Shown: positions 18,617-28,800 of the stretch, in pieces
Numbering within the stretch: the stretch's first letter is position 1
Layout: each line of letters opens with the position of its first letter
Assembly: GCF_004331075.1 (NCBI RefSeq)
Contig: NZ_SJNX01000001.1
Location: 62,001 to 126,000 of the forward strand
DNA length: 64,000 nucleotides
DNA from: Acinetobacter brisouioides
GTDB taxonomy: Bacteria > Pseudomonadota > Gammaproteobacteria > Pseudomonadales > Moraxellaceae
Direction of reading: 5' to 3'
Notes under the pieces: model-generated
Told to the model about the DNA's origin: nothing
The model's input: the letters and a program-made list of their open reading frames with translations, nothing else
Database searches by the model: none
Position numbers and translations under genes: made by a program

Positions 18617-19924
18617 ATGCGTGGTAAATCCAATCACAAAGGTTTTGGGCATGGCGGTTTACGTTGGGTGGTTTTACATCTGATTGCTCAAAAACCTAGA
18701 CATGGCTATGAACTGATCAAAGCCATCCAAGAAATGACCAACGGCAACTACAGCCCCAGTGCAGGTATGGTCTACCCCTTACTGACTGAATTACAGGGCA
18801 AACAACTGATTCGCATGCAAGTCTGCGCGGAAGATGCGCGGAAACAAAGTTATCAGATGACTGAACTTGGTCATCAGGTGATCGATGCGTATAAAGAGCA
18901 TATTCAGGAAATTTTGAACCGAATCAACATTCGTGCACAGCAACCAACATTGGTTATCGATACTTTGCATATGTTTAAAAAAGAGGTGCGTGAAGTATTG
19001 GCAGGTCGCCCACTGAACGCCGAAGAAGCAGAATTTTTTGTAAATGCACTGAAAACCGCTACAACGGCATTACAACAACTAAAACAGGACTCAACAGTGA
19101 TAACCAGTACTGCAACACTCGATAAAAAACCTTACCGTGTACGCCATCACCTCAAATTTCGCATTGTGACAGTTCAAGATATTATCAATATTAGCCCAAG
19201 CCTGATTCGTATTGTATTTCAAGGTGAAGATCTCGCCGACTTTAAAAGTGACAGTTTTGATGACCACGTCAAACTGTTCTTCCCCGATGCTACAACAGGA
19301 CGTTTGGTCAAGCCTGAAATGACAGAACAAGGCTTAAAATTTGCCGATGACATTAAACCGATTGTACGTGACTACACCCCGCGCCTGTTTGATCTTGACG
19401 CAAAAACACTGGCGATTGATTTTGTGATTCATGATGCAGGCCCTGCAACCAAATGGGCACAACATGCAAACATTGGCGATCAAATTGCCATCGGTGGCCC
19501 TCGCGGCTCAATGGTGATCCCAATGGTATATCAACATTATGTCTTGATCGGCGATGACACTGCCTTACCTGCAATTGCACGGCGTTTAGAGGAACTCCCT
19601 GCATCGGCTCAGGCAAGCGTGATTATCGAAGTCAACTCGACAGCCGATGAAATTGTTCTGGATTCGGCGGCTAAACTTCAGGTCACTTGGTTGCACCGTG
19701 AAGGTCAAGCCAGTGGTCAGGTGGCTTTATTTCAGCAAGTTTTAGAAAACCTGTCTTTGCCACAGCAGGATTATTTTATCTGGCTGGCCGCAGAAACTCA
19801 GGTCGCACGCCAGTTGCGTAAAATACTGGTAGAAAAGTATCAGGTGGCAAAAGATGCGATTAAAGCGGTAGGTTACTGGCAACACGGTACATCCAGCGCA
19901 CATACCGTCATTGATGACGAATAA
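18617..19924 (+). CDS. PadR-type repressor fused to a siderophore-interacting FAD reductase
   Basis: With the ATG at 18617 the protein is 435 aa. A PadR winged-helix domain (about 10-110) is seen in GGLRWVVLHLIAQKPRHGYE and GMVYPLLTELQGKQLIR. A linker follows, then a siderophore-interacting (SIP) reductase from about 175: RIVTVQDIINISPSLIRIVF, the FAD motif RDYTPRLFD, GPATKWA, GGPRGSM, YVLIGDDTALPAI and a C-terminal VGYWQHG. In E. coli these are two adjacent genes: YqjI, a nickel-responsive PadR-type repressor, and YqjH, the ferric-siderophore reductase it represses. Here both are one chain behind two operator palindromes. The extra 14 codons allowed by an upstream TTG would overlap the operator and are not preferred. 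No clear Shine-Dalgarno sequence is visible. Confidence 0.85.
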   Translation: MRGKSNHKGFGHGGLRWVVLHLIAQKPRHGYELIKAIQEMTNGNYSPSAGMVYPLLTELQGKQLIRMQVCAEDARKQSYQMTELGHQVIDAYKEHIQEILNRINIRAQQPTLVIDTLHMFKKEVREVLAGRPLNAEEAEFFVNALKTATTALQQLKQDSTVITSTATLDKKPYRVRHHLKFRIVTVQDIINISPSLIRIVFQGEDLADFKSDSFDDHVKLFFPDATTGRLVKPEMTEQGLKFADDIKPIVRDYTPRLFDLDAKTLAIDFVIHDAGPATKWAQHANIGDQIAIGGPRGSMVIPMVYQHYVLIGDDTALPAIARRLEELPASAQASVIIEVNSTADEIVLDSAAKLQVTWLHREGQASGQVALFQQVLENLSLPQQDYFIWLAAETQVARQLRKILVEKYQVAKDAIKAVGYWQHGTSSAHTVIDDE

Positions 19925-20031
19925 GTTTCAATAACTTGATTCCAGACTCTCAAAATACAGAGTTGCTGATATGTGATGAACGAATCCAACATCAGTAGCA
20001 CCACAGCCACCTTTTATTTTTGGTATTTCTC

Positions 20032-21231
20032 ATGCAACAAAAGCCTTTCTCCCTGTTGTGGATTGCAGTGCTTGCCGTACTCACGGCATTGGGGCCATTC
20101 TCTATTGATATGTACCTGTCTGCACTACCAACAATAGCAAAGGATTTATCGGTAAGTACTGCACAAATTGCCAATACTTTACCCGCGTACTTTATAGGGC
20201 TGGCGTTTGGACAACTCGTCTATGGTCCTGTGAGCGACCATTTTGGGCGGCGTAAACCGTTATTTTTTGGTTTGACGCTCTATGTTTTGGCAAGTGCAGT
20301 GTGCGTTTTTGCTATGCACCTTGAAGTATTGCTGATTGCGCGTATTGCCCAAGCGCTAGGTGGCTGTGTTGGTGTAGTCGTGGCCCGCTCTGCAATTCGT
20401 GACCGACTTAATGGGACAGATGCTGCACATGCCTTTTCACTATTGATGATTGTTCAAGGAGTTGCGCCAATTGTTGCCCCTCTTATCGGTAGCCTAATGC
20501 TCTGGGCGTTTAACTGGCGCTCTATTTTTGTGGTGCTGTTGATTTTAGGCATTATCAGTATGATCATTTCATATTTTAGATTTCCTGAAACATTACCCCC
20601 TGAACGTCGCAAAAAACATACTGTTGGTTCTGCGCTGAAAAGTTATATCTATTTATGCCAAGACCGCAGCTTTATTGTGCCTGCTGTCGCCAGTGGTATT
20701 TTAATGGGCATGCTGTTTACCTATATCAACAGTGCTTCAGAAATTTTTATTGATCATTTAGGCGTCAGTTCAGGCACATTTGCCCTGTTATTTGGCGTGA
20801 ATGCCTGCGGGATTATTGCAGTTTCCAACCTTAATCGTTTTCTAATCAAACGCTATGATTCACTCGAACTGTTAAAGTTCGGCTCAAGCATACAGTTTTT
20901 AGGTGCAATTGTTCTGAGTGCTTTTGTGTTTAGCCAGCATATTACCCTTTGGAGCATCATGCTGGGTCTGTTTATGATTGTGGCATGTGTCGGTTTTATT
21001 GGCCCAAATGCAACTGTTTTGGCATTGTCCAAACAAGGGCAACGCGCAGGTCAAGCCAGTGCCCTACTCGGCGCATTACAATTTACCTTTGGGCTGGTTT
21101 CAGGTGCAATTTTGTATCTTCTGCCTCTAAAGCTAGAAATGTCAGTCAGCAGTGTGATGATCTTATATAGCGTGATTGGCGGCATATTAGTTCGACAAAT
21201 TCAACCGATGAAATCTCATCATCTTGCTTAA
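20032..21231 (+). CDS. MFS drug exporter, Bcr/CflA family
   Basis: The 399-aa protein has 12 predicted membrane segments. Family signs are LGPFSIDMYLSALPTIAKDL in helix 1, the loop 2-3 motif GPVSDHFGRRKPLF and RIAQALGGCVGVVVARSAIRD in helix 4, all typical of the DHA1 Bcr/CflA group. It should act as a proton antiporter in the inner membrane for chloramphenicol/bicyclomycin-like or other small molecules; the substrate is not readable. The ATG at 20032 is preferred over a TTG 12 bases upstream. It converges on the outer-membrane factor gene with a shared bidirectional terminator. Confidence 0.9.
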   Translation: MQQKPFSLLWIAVLAVLTALGPFSIDMYLSALPTIAKDLSVSTAQIANTLPAYFIGLAFGQLVYGPVSDHFGRRKPLFFGLTLYVLASAVCVFAMHLEVLLIARIAQALGGCVGVVVARSAIRDRLNGTDAAHAFSLLMIVQGVAPIVAPLIGSLMLWAFNWRSIFVVLLILGIISMIISYFRFPETLPPERRKKHTVGSALKSYIYLCQDRSFIVPAVASGILMGMLFTYINSASEIFIDHLGVSSGTFALLFGVNACGIIAVSNLNRFLIKRYDSLELLKFGSSIQFLGAIVLSAFVFSQHITLWSIMLGLFMIVACVGFIGPNATVLALSKQGQRAGQASALLGALQFTFGLVSGAILYLLPLKLEMSVSSVMILYSVIGGILVRQIQPMKSHHLA

Positions 21232-21240
21232 AAGAGATAT

Positions 21241-21272
21241 AAAAAAGACCTTGTTCAACAAGGTCTTTTTTA
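21241..21272. terminator. Bidirectional terminator between the MFS exporter and the efflux operon
   Basis: AAAAAAGACCTTGT and ACAAGGTCTTTTTT form a perfect 14-bp stem around TCA. Both orientations carry a T-run, and it lies between two convergent stop codons. Confidence 0.9.
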
Positions 21273-21282
21273 TAAATCACAA

Positions 21283-22683
21283 CTATTTTGGCAAATCAGA
21301 ACTTTGCCAGCCACCACCAAGTGCCGTAATGAGTGCTACGCTGTTTTGCAATTGGGTCGACTGGAGCTGTAATAAGCTTTGTTCGCTTGATAAACGTGTG
21401 GCTTCAGTCGAAGCAACATTTGTATAGTCAATCACGCCTGCATTGTACTGGTTACGTATAATCCGCGCGGTTTCAGTGGCCGCTGCCAAAGACTGGCTGG
21501 TATGTTGCACTTCTTTGCTTAGACTTGTGCCTTCTGCCAAAGAGTCTTCAATATTTTGCATGGCTTCAAGTACCGTCTGCTTATAGTTCGCCACTGATGC
21601 ATCATAAGCAGCTCGTGCTTGTTTCACTTTGGCTTTGTTTGCGCCAAAATCAAACACGGTTTGTGTCGCAGAAGCTCCCAATGACCAGAGCAAGTTTTGC
21701 GCGCTGATTAAATTGGACAAACTACTTGCTGAATAACCGCTTGAACCTGATAGCGTAATGTCAGGAAAATATCCCGTAATCGCAATACCGATGGCTTCAT
21801 TTGCCGCAGCTACACTGCGCTCAGCAGATGCAATATCGGGACGGCGTTCGAGTAAGCGGCTTGGTAAAGTCAGTGGTATGCTTGGAGGTTTAGGCAATGC
21901 CACCTGACTGACTGGAAGATCAAATTCGGCAGGCATTTTCCCGATGAGTATGGCAATGGCATGTTCATACTGGGCACGTTGCCAAACCAAATCTTCACGT
22001 GCTGACTTGGCACTATACAGCGACTGCTCAGCCTGAGTCAGATCGGACTTGGCAATCACGCCTTCTTTATATTTGGCCGCCAAAACCTTACGATAACGCG
22101 TATAGGTGTCAATCGTTTTGTCATACAGGGCAATACGTTTGTCCAGAACCCGCAGCGCAAAATAATCCTTCGCTAACGTGGTTTGTGCGCTTAAAGTAGC
22201 ATTGGCAAGGTCTGCTGCACTGGCTTGTGCCGAGGCTTGATTTTCACGCACGGTGCGTTTCAGTTTACCCCAGACATCCAGCTCCCAGCTCAAACTCGCC
22301 TTGGCACTATAACTGTTACTCGGCTTCGCCTGACTTTGTTCGCTACGCGTAGCACCGCCTGTCGCGCCTATACTCGGATACTGATCAGCTTTCGCCTGTG
22401 ATACCAACGCCGCAGCCTGTTCATACTTGGCAACGTACTGGGCAATATTCTGGTTTGACAGTACCACTTGCTGCTGTAAGCGATTTAAAGTTGCGTCTTG
22501 ATAAATTTCCCACCACGCGCCACGAGTTTGCTGATCTTGTGGCTGAGCGACTTTCCAGCCTTGCACTTCCTTATAAGTCACAGGCATTGAAATCTCAGGC
22601 TTGGTGTAATTTGGGCCTACCGTACAACCTGAGAAAATTGGCAACACACAACATAAAGCGAGGCATAATTTATTTTTTAACAT
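21283..22683 (-). CDS. Outer-membrane efflux factor, lipoprotein of the OprM/NodT family
   Basis: With the start at 22683 the protein is 466 aa, beginning MLKNKLCLALCCVLPIFSGC. FSGC is the lipobox, followed by TVGPNYTKPEISMP as in OprM-type channels. Two outer-membrane-efflux repeats follow (SWELDVWGKLKRTVRENQAS, FDFGANKAKVKQARAAYDAS). It forms the trimeric outer-membrane duct for the RND pump encoded upstream. It begins one base past the stop of the preceding permease gene, so translation is probably coupled. A start 15 bases upstream (MMSID) is also possible. Confidence 0.9.
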   Translation of the reverse strand: MLKNKLCLALCCVLPIFSGCTVGPNYTKPEISMPVTYKEVQGWKVAQPQDQQTRGAWWEIYQDATLNRLQQQVVLSNQNIAQYVAKYEQAAALVSQAKADQYPSIGATGGATRSEQSQAKPSNSYSAKASLSWELDVWGKLKRTVRENQASAQASAADLANATLSAQTTLAKDYFALRVLDKRIALYDKTIDTYTRYRKVLAAKYKEGVIAKSDLTQAEQSLYSAKSAREDLVWQRAQYEHAIAILIGKMPAEFDLPVSQVALPKPPSIPLTLPSRLLERRPDIASAERSVAAANEAIGIAITGYFPDITLSGSSGYSASSLSNLISAQNLLWSLGASATQTVFDFGANKAKVKQARAAYDASVANYKQTVLEAMQNIEDSLAEGTSLSKEVQHTSQSLAAATETARIIRNQYNAGVIDYTNVASTEATRLSSEQSLLQLQSTQLQNSVALITALGGGWQSSDLPK

Positions 22684-22684
22684 A

Positions 22685-25600
22685 TCAATGCTCATCATTC
22701 AGGGGCACTTGCGATGAATTCGGACGTTTCCAGAACGATTTCACCCATGAACCAAAACGATCTAAATACACATACACCACAGGCGTTGTATACAAGGTTA
22801 ATAACTGGCTAAATACCAAACCACCACAAATGGCAATTCCCAATGGGCGATGCAGTGATGAATTTGAACCTGTCTGCAAAATCAGCGGCAATGCACCAAA
22901 AAATGCAGCCAGCGTAGTCATCAAGATAGGACGGAAACGCTTATCACAGGCTTTGATAATGGCTTGCTCGGGCGAAAGCTGCTGCTGTTTTTCTGCGGTT
23001 AAAGCAAAATCAATCATCAAGATGGCGTTTTTCTTCACAATCCCAATCAGCAGCAAAATTCCGATCAATGCAATCACTGTGAGCTGCGTGCCTGTAAGCA
23101 TCATCAGAACCAGTGCACCGACTCCTGCCGATGGTAAGGTCGATAAGATTGTCACAGGATGAATCCAGCTCTCATACAGCATACCCAGCAAAATATAAAT
23201 GGTTGCCAAAGCTGCCAAAATCAGCCACGGCATTTGTTTAACTAAAGTTTCAAACACCTGTGCTGTCCCTTGCAAGCTACCATGAATCGAATCAGGCATT
23301 CCGATTTTCACCATCGCTTGTTCAATCGCGGCTTTGGCTTGCTGTAAAGACACCCCATTTGCCAAGTTAAAGGCAATCGTGGTCGTTGCCATCTGATTTT
23401 GATGGGCAACCGATAATGGTGCAGTGGTATATTCCAGATGCGCAAAAGCTGAAATCGGAATCGACTGATTATTACTGGTCAGTACATACAATTGCTTTAA
23501 GACTTCAGGATTTTGAATGTAATTGTTATTTAAACCAATAATGCTGTAATACTGGTTCAGCATTTGATATTGAGTTGCAATTTGACGCTGACTAAATGCG
23601 TTATTTACAAAGGTATCAATTTCATTGACATTTAAACCATAACGCTGCGCTACAGCACGATCAATCACGACTTTGACGTCCAAACCGCCTGACTGTGCAT
23701 CACTATCGACACTGGTCAGCTCAGGTAACTGTTTCAAGGTCGCATAAGCTTTCGGACTCCACTCGCGCAACGTTTGCAAATTATCACTTTGTAAACTGTA
23801 CTGATAAGTGGCATTGGCACTGCGCCCGCCAACCCGCAAATCCTGAGCTGGCATTAAAAATAATGATGCCCCTGCCATATGGCGAGTTTTCATACTGATA
23901 CGATTGGCAATTTGCATCGCTGTTTGTGTGCGTTGATTTTCATCTTTGAGACGAATAAAGAAATTTGCCGTATTACGAGCGCCAAAACCACCACCACCCG
24001 TTGAAGCAATCACATATTGAATGTCTTTGTCTTTTTGCAGCATACGGCTTATCGCTTTCAGCCGCGGTTCAAGCGACTGGAAACTGGTGGCTTGATCGGC
24101 ACGTAATTGTCCCATCAGCATGCCATTATCCTGATCAGGAAATAAGCCTTTTTCTACAGCTTTATACAGATAGACATTACCAATCACAGTCAGCAATAAC
24201 GTGAACATGGTCAGACGCTTATGCTTCATAACGACAGCAAGACTGCTGACATAACTCACATGTAATTTGTCTAAACCTTTGCCAATCCATGCCATGACAC
24301 GGTTTTCTTTTTCCTCGCCTGTTTCTTTCTTTAACAAACGCGAACACAACATCGGCGTCAGCGTTAAAGAGACAAACATGGAAATAAGCAACGCCACCGA
24401 CAAGGTAACGGCAAATTCACGAAACAAACGTCCCAGTACGCCACTCATCAACAGTAATGGAATAAACACCGCAATCAATGATGCCGTCATCGACAAAACG
24501 GTAAATCCAACTTCCTTGCTACCTTTTAGTGCAGCCTCCATCGGATTCATGCCATCTTCAATATGGCGACTAATATTTTCCAGCACCACAATCGCATCAT
24601 CGACCACAAAGCCCGTTGCGACAATCAACGCCATCATCGACAATGCATCAAGGCTATAACCCAAAGCGTACATGGCAGCAAAAGTACTGACAATTGAAAT
24701 CGGCAAGGTAATCGCGGGAATCAGCAAGGCATGGCCTTTGCGCAGGAAAACAAATACCACTGAAATCACCAATAAGATGGCAATAATCAGCGTTCGTTCA
24801 GTTTCATGCAAAGCACTACGAATATTCAGTGAACGGTCAATTGCTAAAGTAATTTGTGTGCCTTTGGGCAGCATTTCATTCAGCACAGGAATCAAAGCTT
24901 TAATCGAGTCAATTGTTTCCAGCATATTCGCACCAGCCTGACGCGTCACCGCAATCGAAACCGATGGCTGGTTGTTAAAATAACCTGCCGAATAAATATC
25001 CTGAATCGAATCCGTCACCGATGCCACATCGTGCAAACGTACAGCCGCACCATTACGATAGGTCACAATCAGATTTTGATAATCTTTGGCTTTGGTGAGC
25101 TGCCCATTGGCATCAATCCACCATGTATAGTGACTCCCACTAATTAAACCACGAGGTGAGTTTGTAGTGGCATTATCTACTGCTGCACGTACTGTATCTA
25201 AACTAATGCCATAACTGGTGAGCTGTTTGGGATCTAGGTTAATCCGCACCGCAGGCAAAGCACCACCACGAATTGACACCTGCCCGACACCCTGCACCTG
25301 TGCAATTTTCTGCTGTAACTGACTTGAAGCCAAGTCATATAACTGCCCACGGTTTAACGTATCCGAGGTCAGTGCCAACATTAAAATCGGTGCATCAGAA
25401 GGGTTTGCCTTACGATACGTCGGCAGAGTTTTCATACTGCTTGGCAACAAGCTGCGTGCTGCGTTGATTGCCGCCTGCACATCTCGCGCAGCGCCATCAA
25501 TATCACGGTTTAAGTCGAACTGCACAACGACATTGGTTGAACCCTGACCACTGGTCGAGGTCAGTTCAGTAATTCCCGCAATCTGCCCCATGGCACGTTC

Positions 25601-25801
25601 AAGCGGAGTAGCAACAGTCGCGGCCATAGTTTCAGGGCTTGCTCCTGCTAGGCTGGCTTGCACCATAATCGTTGGTGTATCTATTTGCGGTAACGGGGCA
25701 ACAGGCAACAAACGAAATGCCAAAATACCCAGCAAGGTCAGTGCCAGGCTAACCAAAATGGTCGCAATCGGTCTTAAAATAAAGACTTTAGACAAGTTCA
25801 T
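22685..25801 (-). CDS. mdtC: RND multidrug efflux permease, MdtC-like
   Basis: The 1038-aa inner-membrane permease has 12 membrane helices and two large periplasmic loops. It opens MNLSKVFILRPIATILVSLA. The membrane proton-relay signature ATGFVVDDAIVVLENISRHIE carries the two essential Asp residues, and the last helices keep IVKKNAILMIDFAL and RFRPILMTTLAAFFGALPL. Two different RND permeases in a row after one adaptor is the MdtABC layout, in which B and C form a heterotrimer. Its ATG overlaps the TGA of the preceding permease gene by four bases. No baeSR-like two-component system is adjacent. Confidence 0.88.
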   Translation of the reverse strand: MNLSKVFILRPIATILVSLALTLLGILAFRLLPVAPLPQIDTPTIMVQASLAGASPETMAATVATPLERAMGQIAGITELTSTSGQGSTNVVVQFDLNRDIDGAARDVQAAINAARSLLPSSMKTLPTYRKANPSDAPILMLALTSDTLNRGQLYDLASSQLQQKIAQVQGVGQVSIRGGALPAVRINLDPKQLTSYGISLDTVRAAVDNATTNSPRGLISGSHYTWWIDANGQLTKAKDYQNLIVTYRNGAAVRLHDVASVTDSIQDIYSAGYFNNQPSVSIAVTRQAGANMLETIDSIKALIPVLNEMLPKGTQITLAIDRSLNIRSALHETERTLIIAILLVISVVFVFLRKGHALLIPAITLPISIVSTFAAMYALGYSLDALSMMALIVATGFVVDDAIVVLENISRHIEDGMNPMEAALKGSKEVGFTVLSMTASLIAVFIPLLLMSGVLGRLFREFAVTLSVALLISMFVSLTLTPMLCSRLLKKETGEEKENRVMAWIGKGLDKLHVSYVSSLAVVMKHKRLTMFTLLLTVIGNVYLYKAVEKGLFPDQDNGMLMGQLRADQATSFQSLEPRLKAISRMLQKDKDIQYVIASTGGGGFGARNTANFFIRLKDENQRTQTAMQIANRISMKTRHMAGASLFLMPAQDLRVGGRSANATYQYSLQSDNLQTLREWSPKAYATLKQLPELTSVDSDAQSGGLDVKVVIDRAVAQRYGLNVNEIDTFVNNAFSQRQIATQYQMLNQYYSIIGLNNNYIQNPEVLKQLYVLTSNNQSIPISAFAHLEYTTAPLSVAHQNQMATTTIAFNLANGVSLQQAKAAIEQAMVKIGMPDSIHGSLQGTAQVFETLVKQMPWLILAALATIYILLGMLYESWIHPVTILSTLPSAGVGALVLMMLTGTQLTVIALIGILLLIGIVKKNAILMIDFALTAEKQQQLSPEQAIIKACDKRFRPILMTTLAAFFGALPLILQTGSNSSLHRPLGIAICGGLVFSQLLTLYTTPVVYVYLDRFGSWVKSFWKRPNSSQVPLNDEH

Positions 25802-28800
25802 GACACTGCCCCTGATTTTTTCCGTTGCGTTAATTTTTCAAACGCTAGATAAATCACAGGTGTAGTAAATAAGGTAAGGAATTGACTAAAGATCAGACCA
25901 CCGACAATTACTAAACCAAGAGGTTGACGCAGCTCTGCTCCCGAACCCGATGCCAGCATCAACGGCACTGCACCGAGTAGCGCAGCACAGGTCGTCATCA
26001 AAATTGGACGGAAACGCAGTAAACACGCCTGATAAATCGCATCATGCGCGCTTTTCCCTTGCCGCTTCTCATCGAGCGCAAAGTCAATCAACATGATGGC
26101 ATTTTTCTTCACAATCCCGATCAGCAAAATAATCCCGATCAGTGCAATCAGGCTAAATTCGGTGCCAGTTAGTTTCAGTGCCAGTAATGCACCAATTGCC
26201 GCTGAAGGTAAGGTCGACAATACCGTAATTGGATGAATCCAGCTTTCATACAAAATCCCCAGTACGATATACATGGTAATGACTGCTGCCAAAATCAGCC
26301 ATAAGGTATTTTGACTCGATGAACTGAAGGCTTCGAGCGATCCCTGATATTGCAGATTGATCGTATCTGGCATCTGGATTTTTTGCTTCACATCGTCAAT
26401 GGCCTGACGTGCTTGTTCAATCGAGTAACCTTCAGCAAGATTAAAGGATATGGTTGCCGCAGGCGTTTGGTCACGGCGTGCATAACTTAAATAACCGTCT
26501 TTTTCAGTTACGTTAATCAGGTTACTCAGCGGCACCATTGTGCTGCTTGCCGTACTACTTGTAGTCGTTGAACTCGTGCTACTTGTCGTCGATGTCGTGG
26601 TACTTGTGGTTGTAGATGTTGAACTGCTCGAACTGGTCGATGCCTTCAAATAAATATGTGAAAAGGCTGATAGGTCTTGTTTATATTCAGGTGGAACTTC
26701 AAGCACCACACGGTACTGATTGGCTTGGGTATAAATTGTTGAAATCAAATGCTGACCAAAAGCATTGTACAGTGCTGTATCAATATCACTGGCGGTTAGC
26801 CCATAACGACTGGCTTCATCGCGGTTAATCTGCACATACGCCACTTTTGCCCGATTTTGCAGATTGCTATTTATATCTTTAAATTCGGGGCGATCTTTAA
26901 GTGCTTCCACAAACTGCGGCGCCCAGTTTTCCAAATCACTCTGGATCGAAGTATCCAGAGTCAACTGATACTGGCTCGGCGTCACCTGATCATCAACATT
27001 TAAGTCTTGGCTTTTAATCGCATAAAGCTGAATCCCTGCAATTTTAGCAGCACGTTCTTTTAAGCGCGCAATCACCACATCGGCTTTATCGCGCTCACCA
27101 AAGTCTTTCAGGCTAATCTGCAAGCGTCCCATATTCAGTGAGGTGTTATTGGCAGCATCTACACCAACAATTGACGCAATTGAATCCACCGCAGGGTCTT
27201 TTTGCAACTCTGTTGCCATCGCCTGTTGACGTTTCACCATTTCAGAATACGAGACATCTTGCGAAGCAAGGGTAATCCCCTGAATCTTACCTGTATCCTG
27301 TGCGGGGAAAAAGCCTTTAGGAATCCATAGATATAAGGCTGCTGTCACCACAAGCGATAAAATGGCAACGCATAACGTCAACGGTTGATGATCCAGTACC
27401 CAAAGCAGGCATTTTTCATAAACCTTGAGCAGTTTGTCAAAACCACGCCCAAAACCTTGTGCCAGTTTATTGTGCTTTTCTTCAGGAATATGTTTCAGCA
27501 AATATGCACTCAGCATTGGTGTCAGGGTCAAAGATACAAACATCGACACCAAAATCGACACTGCAAGCGTAATCGAAAACTCGCGAAACAAGCGCCCAAT
27601 CACATCCCCCATAAACAACAACGGAATCAGCACGGCAATCAGCGAAATGGTCAGGGAAATGATGGTAAAACCAATTTCCTGTGAGCCTTTCAGCGCAGCA
27701 ATCAGCGGTTTTTCGCCATTCTCAATATGCCGCTGAATGTTCTCCACCACCACAATCGCATCATCAATGACGAAGCCCGTGGCAATCGTCAGCGCCATCA
27801 ATGTCAAGTTATTGATCGAGAAACCTGACAGGTACATCACGCCAAAAGTTCCCACAATCGACAACGGCACTGCCAAACTTGGAATCAGCGTGGTTGCAAA
27901 AGTCCGTAAGAACAAAAATGACACCATGACCACCAAGGCAATCGCCAAGATCAACTCAAACTGCACATCAGAAATTGAAGCACGGATGGTATCGGTACGG
28001 TCGGACAAGGTGCTGATTTTTATAGAAGCAGGCAAACCCGCTTGAAGCTCAGGCAGCTTGGCTTTAATGGTATCGGCAATAGAGACCACATTGGTGCCAG
28101 GTTGACGCTGGATATTAATAATAATCGCGGGCTGACCATTTGCCCACGCTTGTTGATATTCGTCCTGCGGCGCTTGTTCAATGGTTGCAACATCGTGCAA
28201 ATACAGTGCCTGACCATTTTCATATTTTAAAATCAGGTTGCTATATTCATCAGCCGTTTGTAACTGGTCGTTGGCATCAATCGTGACTGAACGCTCAGGG
28301 CCGTCAAATCCGCCTTTAGAGCCATTGACATTGGCAGCATTAATGACGGTATTTACATCAGCCAGAGTGAGTCCATGGCTAGCTAAAACCGTAGGGTTAG
28401 CACGAATTCGTACCGCCTGTTGCTGACCACCTGCCAGACTCACCAAGCCCACACCCGAAATTTGTGACAATTTAAGCGCAACCCGCGTATTAATCAGGTC
28501 TTGGACTTTGGTCAGCGGCAAGGTGTCTGAGGTTGCCGCCAAAGTCAAAATTGGTGTATCCGCTGGGTTAACCTTTTTATAGGTTGGTTTGTTCGGCAGA
28601 TCCGATGGCAAGAGTGAGTCAGCCGTATTAATGGCAGCCTGCACTTCCTGCTCGGCAACATCGAGCGAAGTATCGAGGTTAAATTTCAGGGTAATCACCG
28701 ATGCACCACCTGAACTGGTGGAATACATCTGGTTCAAGCCTGCCATTTGCCCAAGTTGCCGTTCCAGTGGGGCGGTTACCCCACTGGTCATGACTTCAGG

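Noticed and set aside
22398..23162. 254-codon open frame on the plus strand across the outer-membrane factor and RND permease genes
   Set aside because: Both minus-strand genes are clear family members; this frame spans their junction and resembles nothing.
24267..24659. Open frames antisense to the RND permeases (also 25590-25865, 27385-27736, 27737-28045)
   Set aside because: They mirror the hydrophobic helices of the pumps; composition and position are typical shadows.
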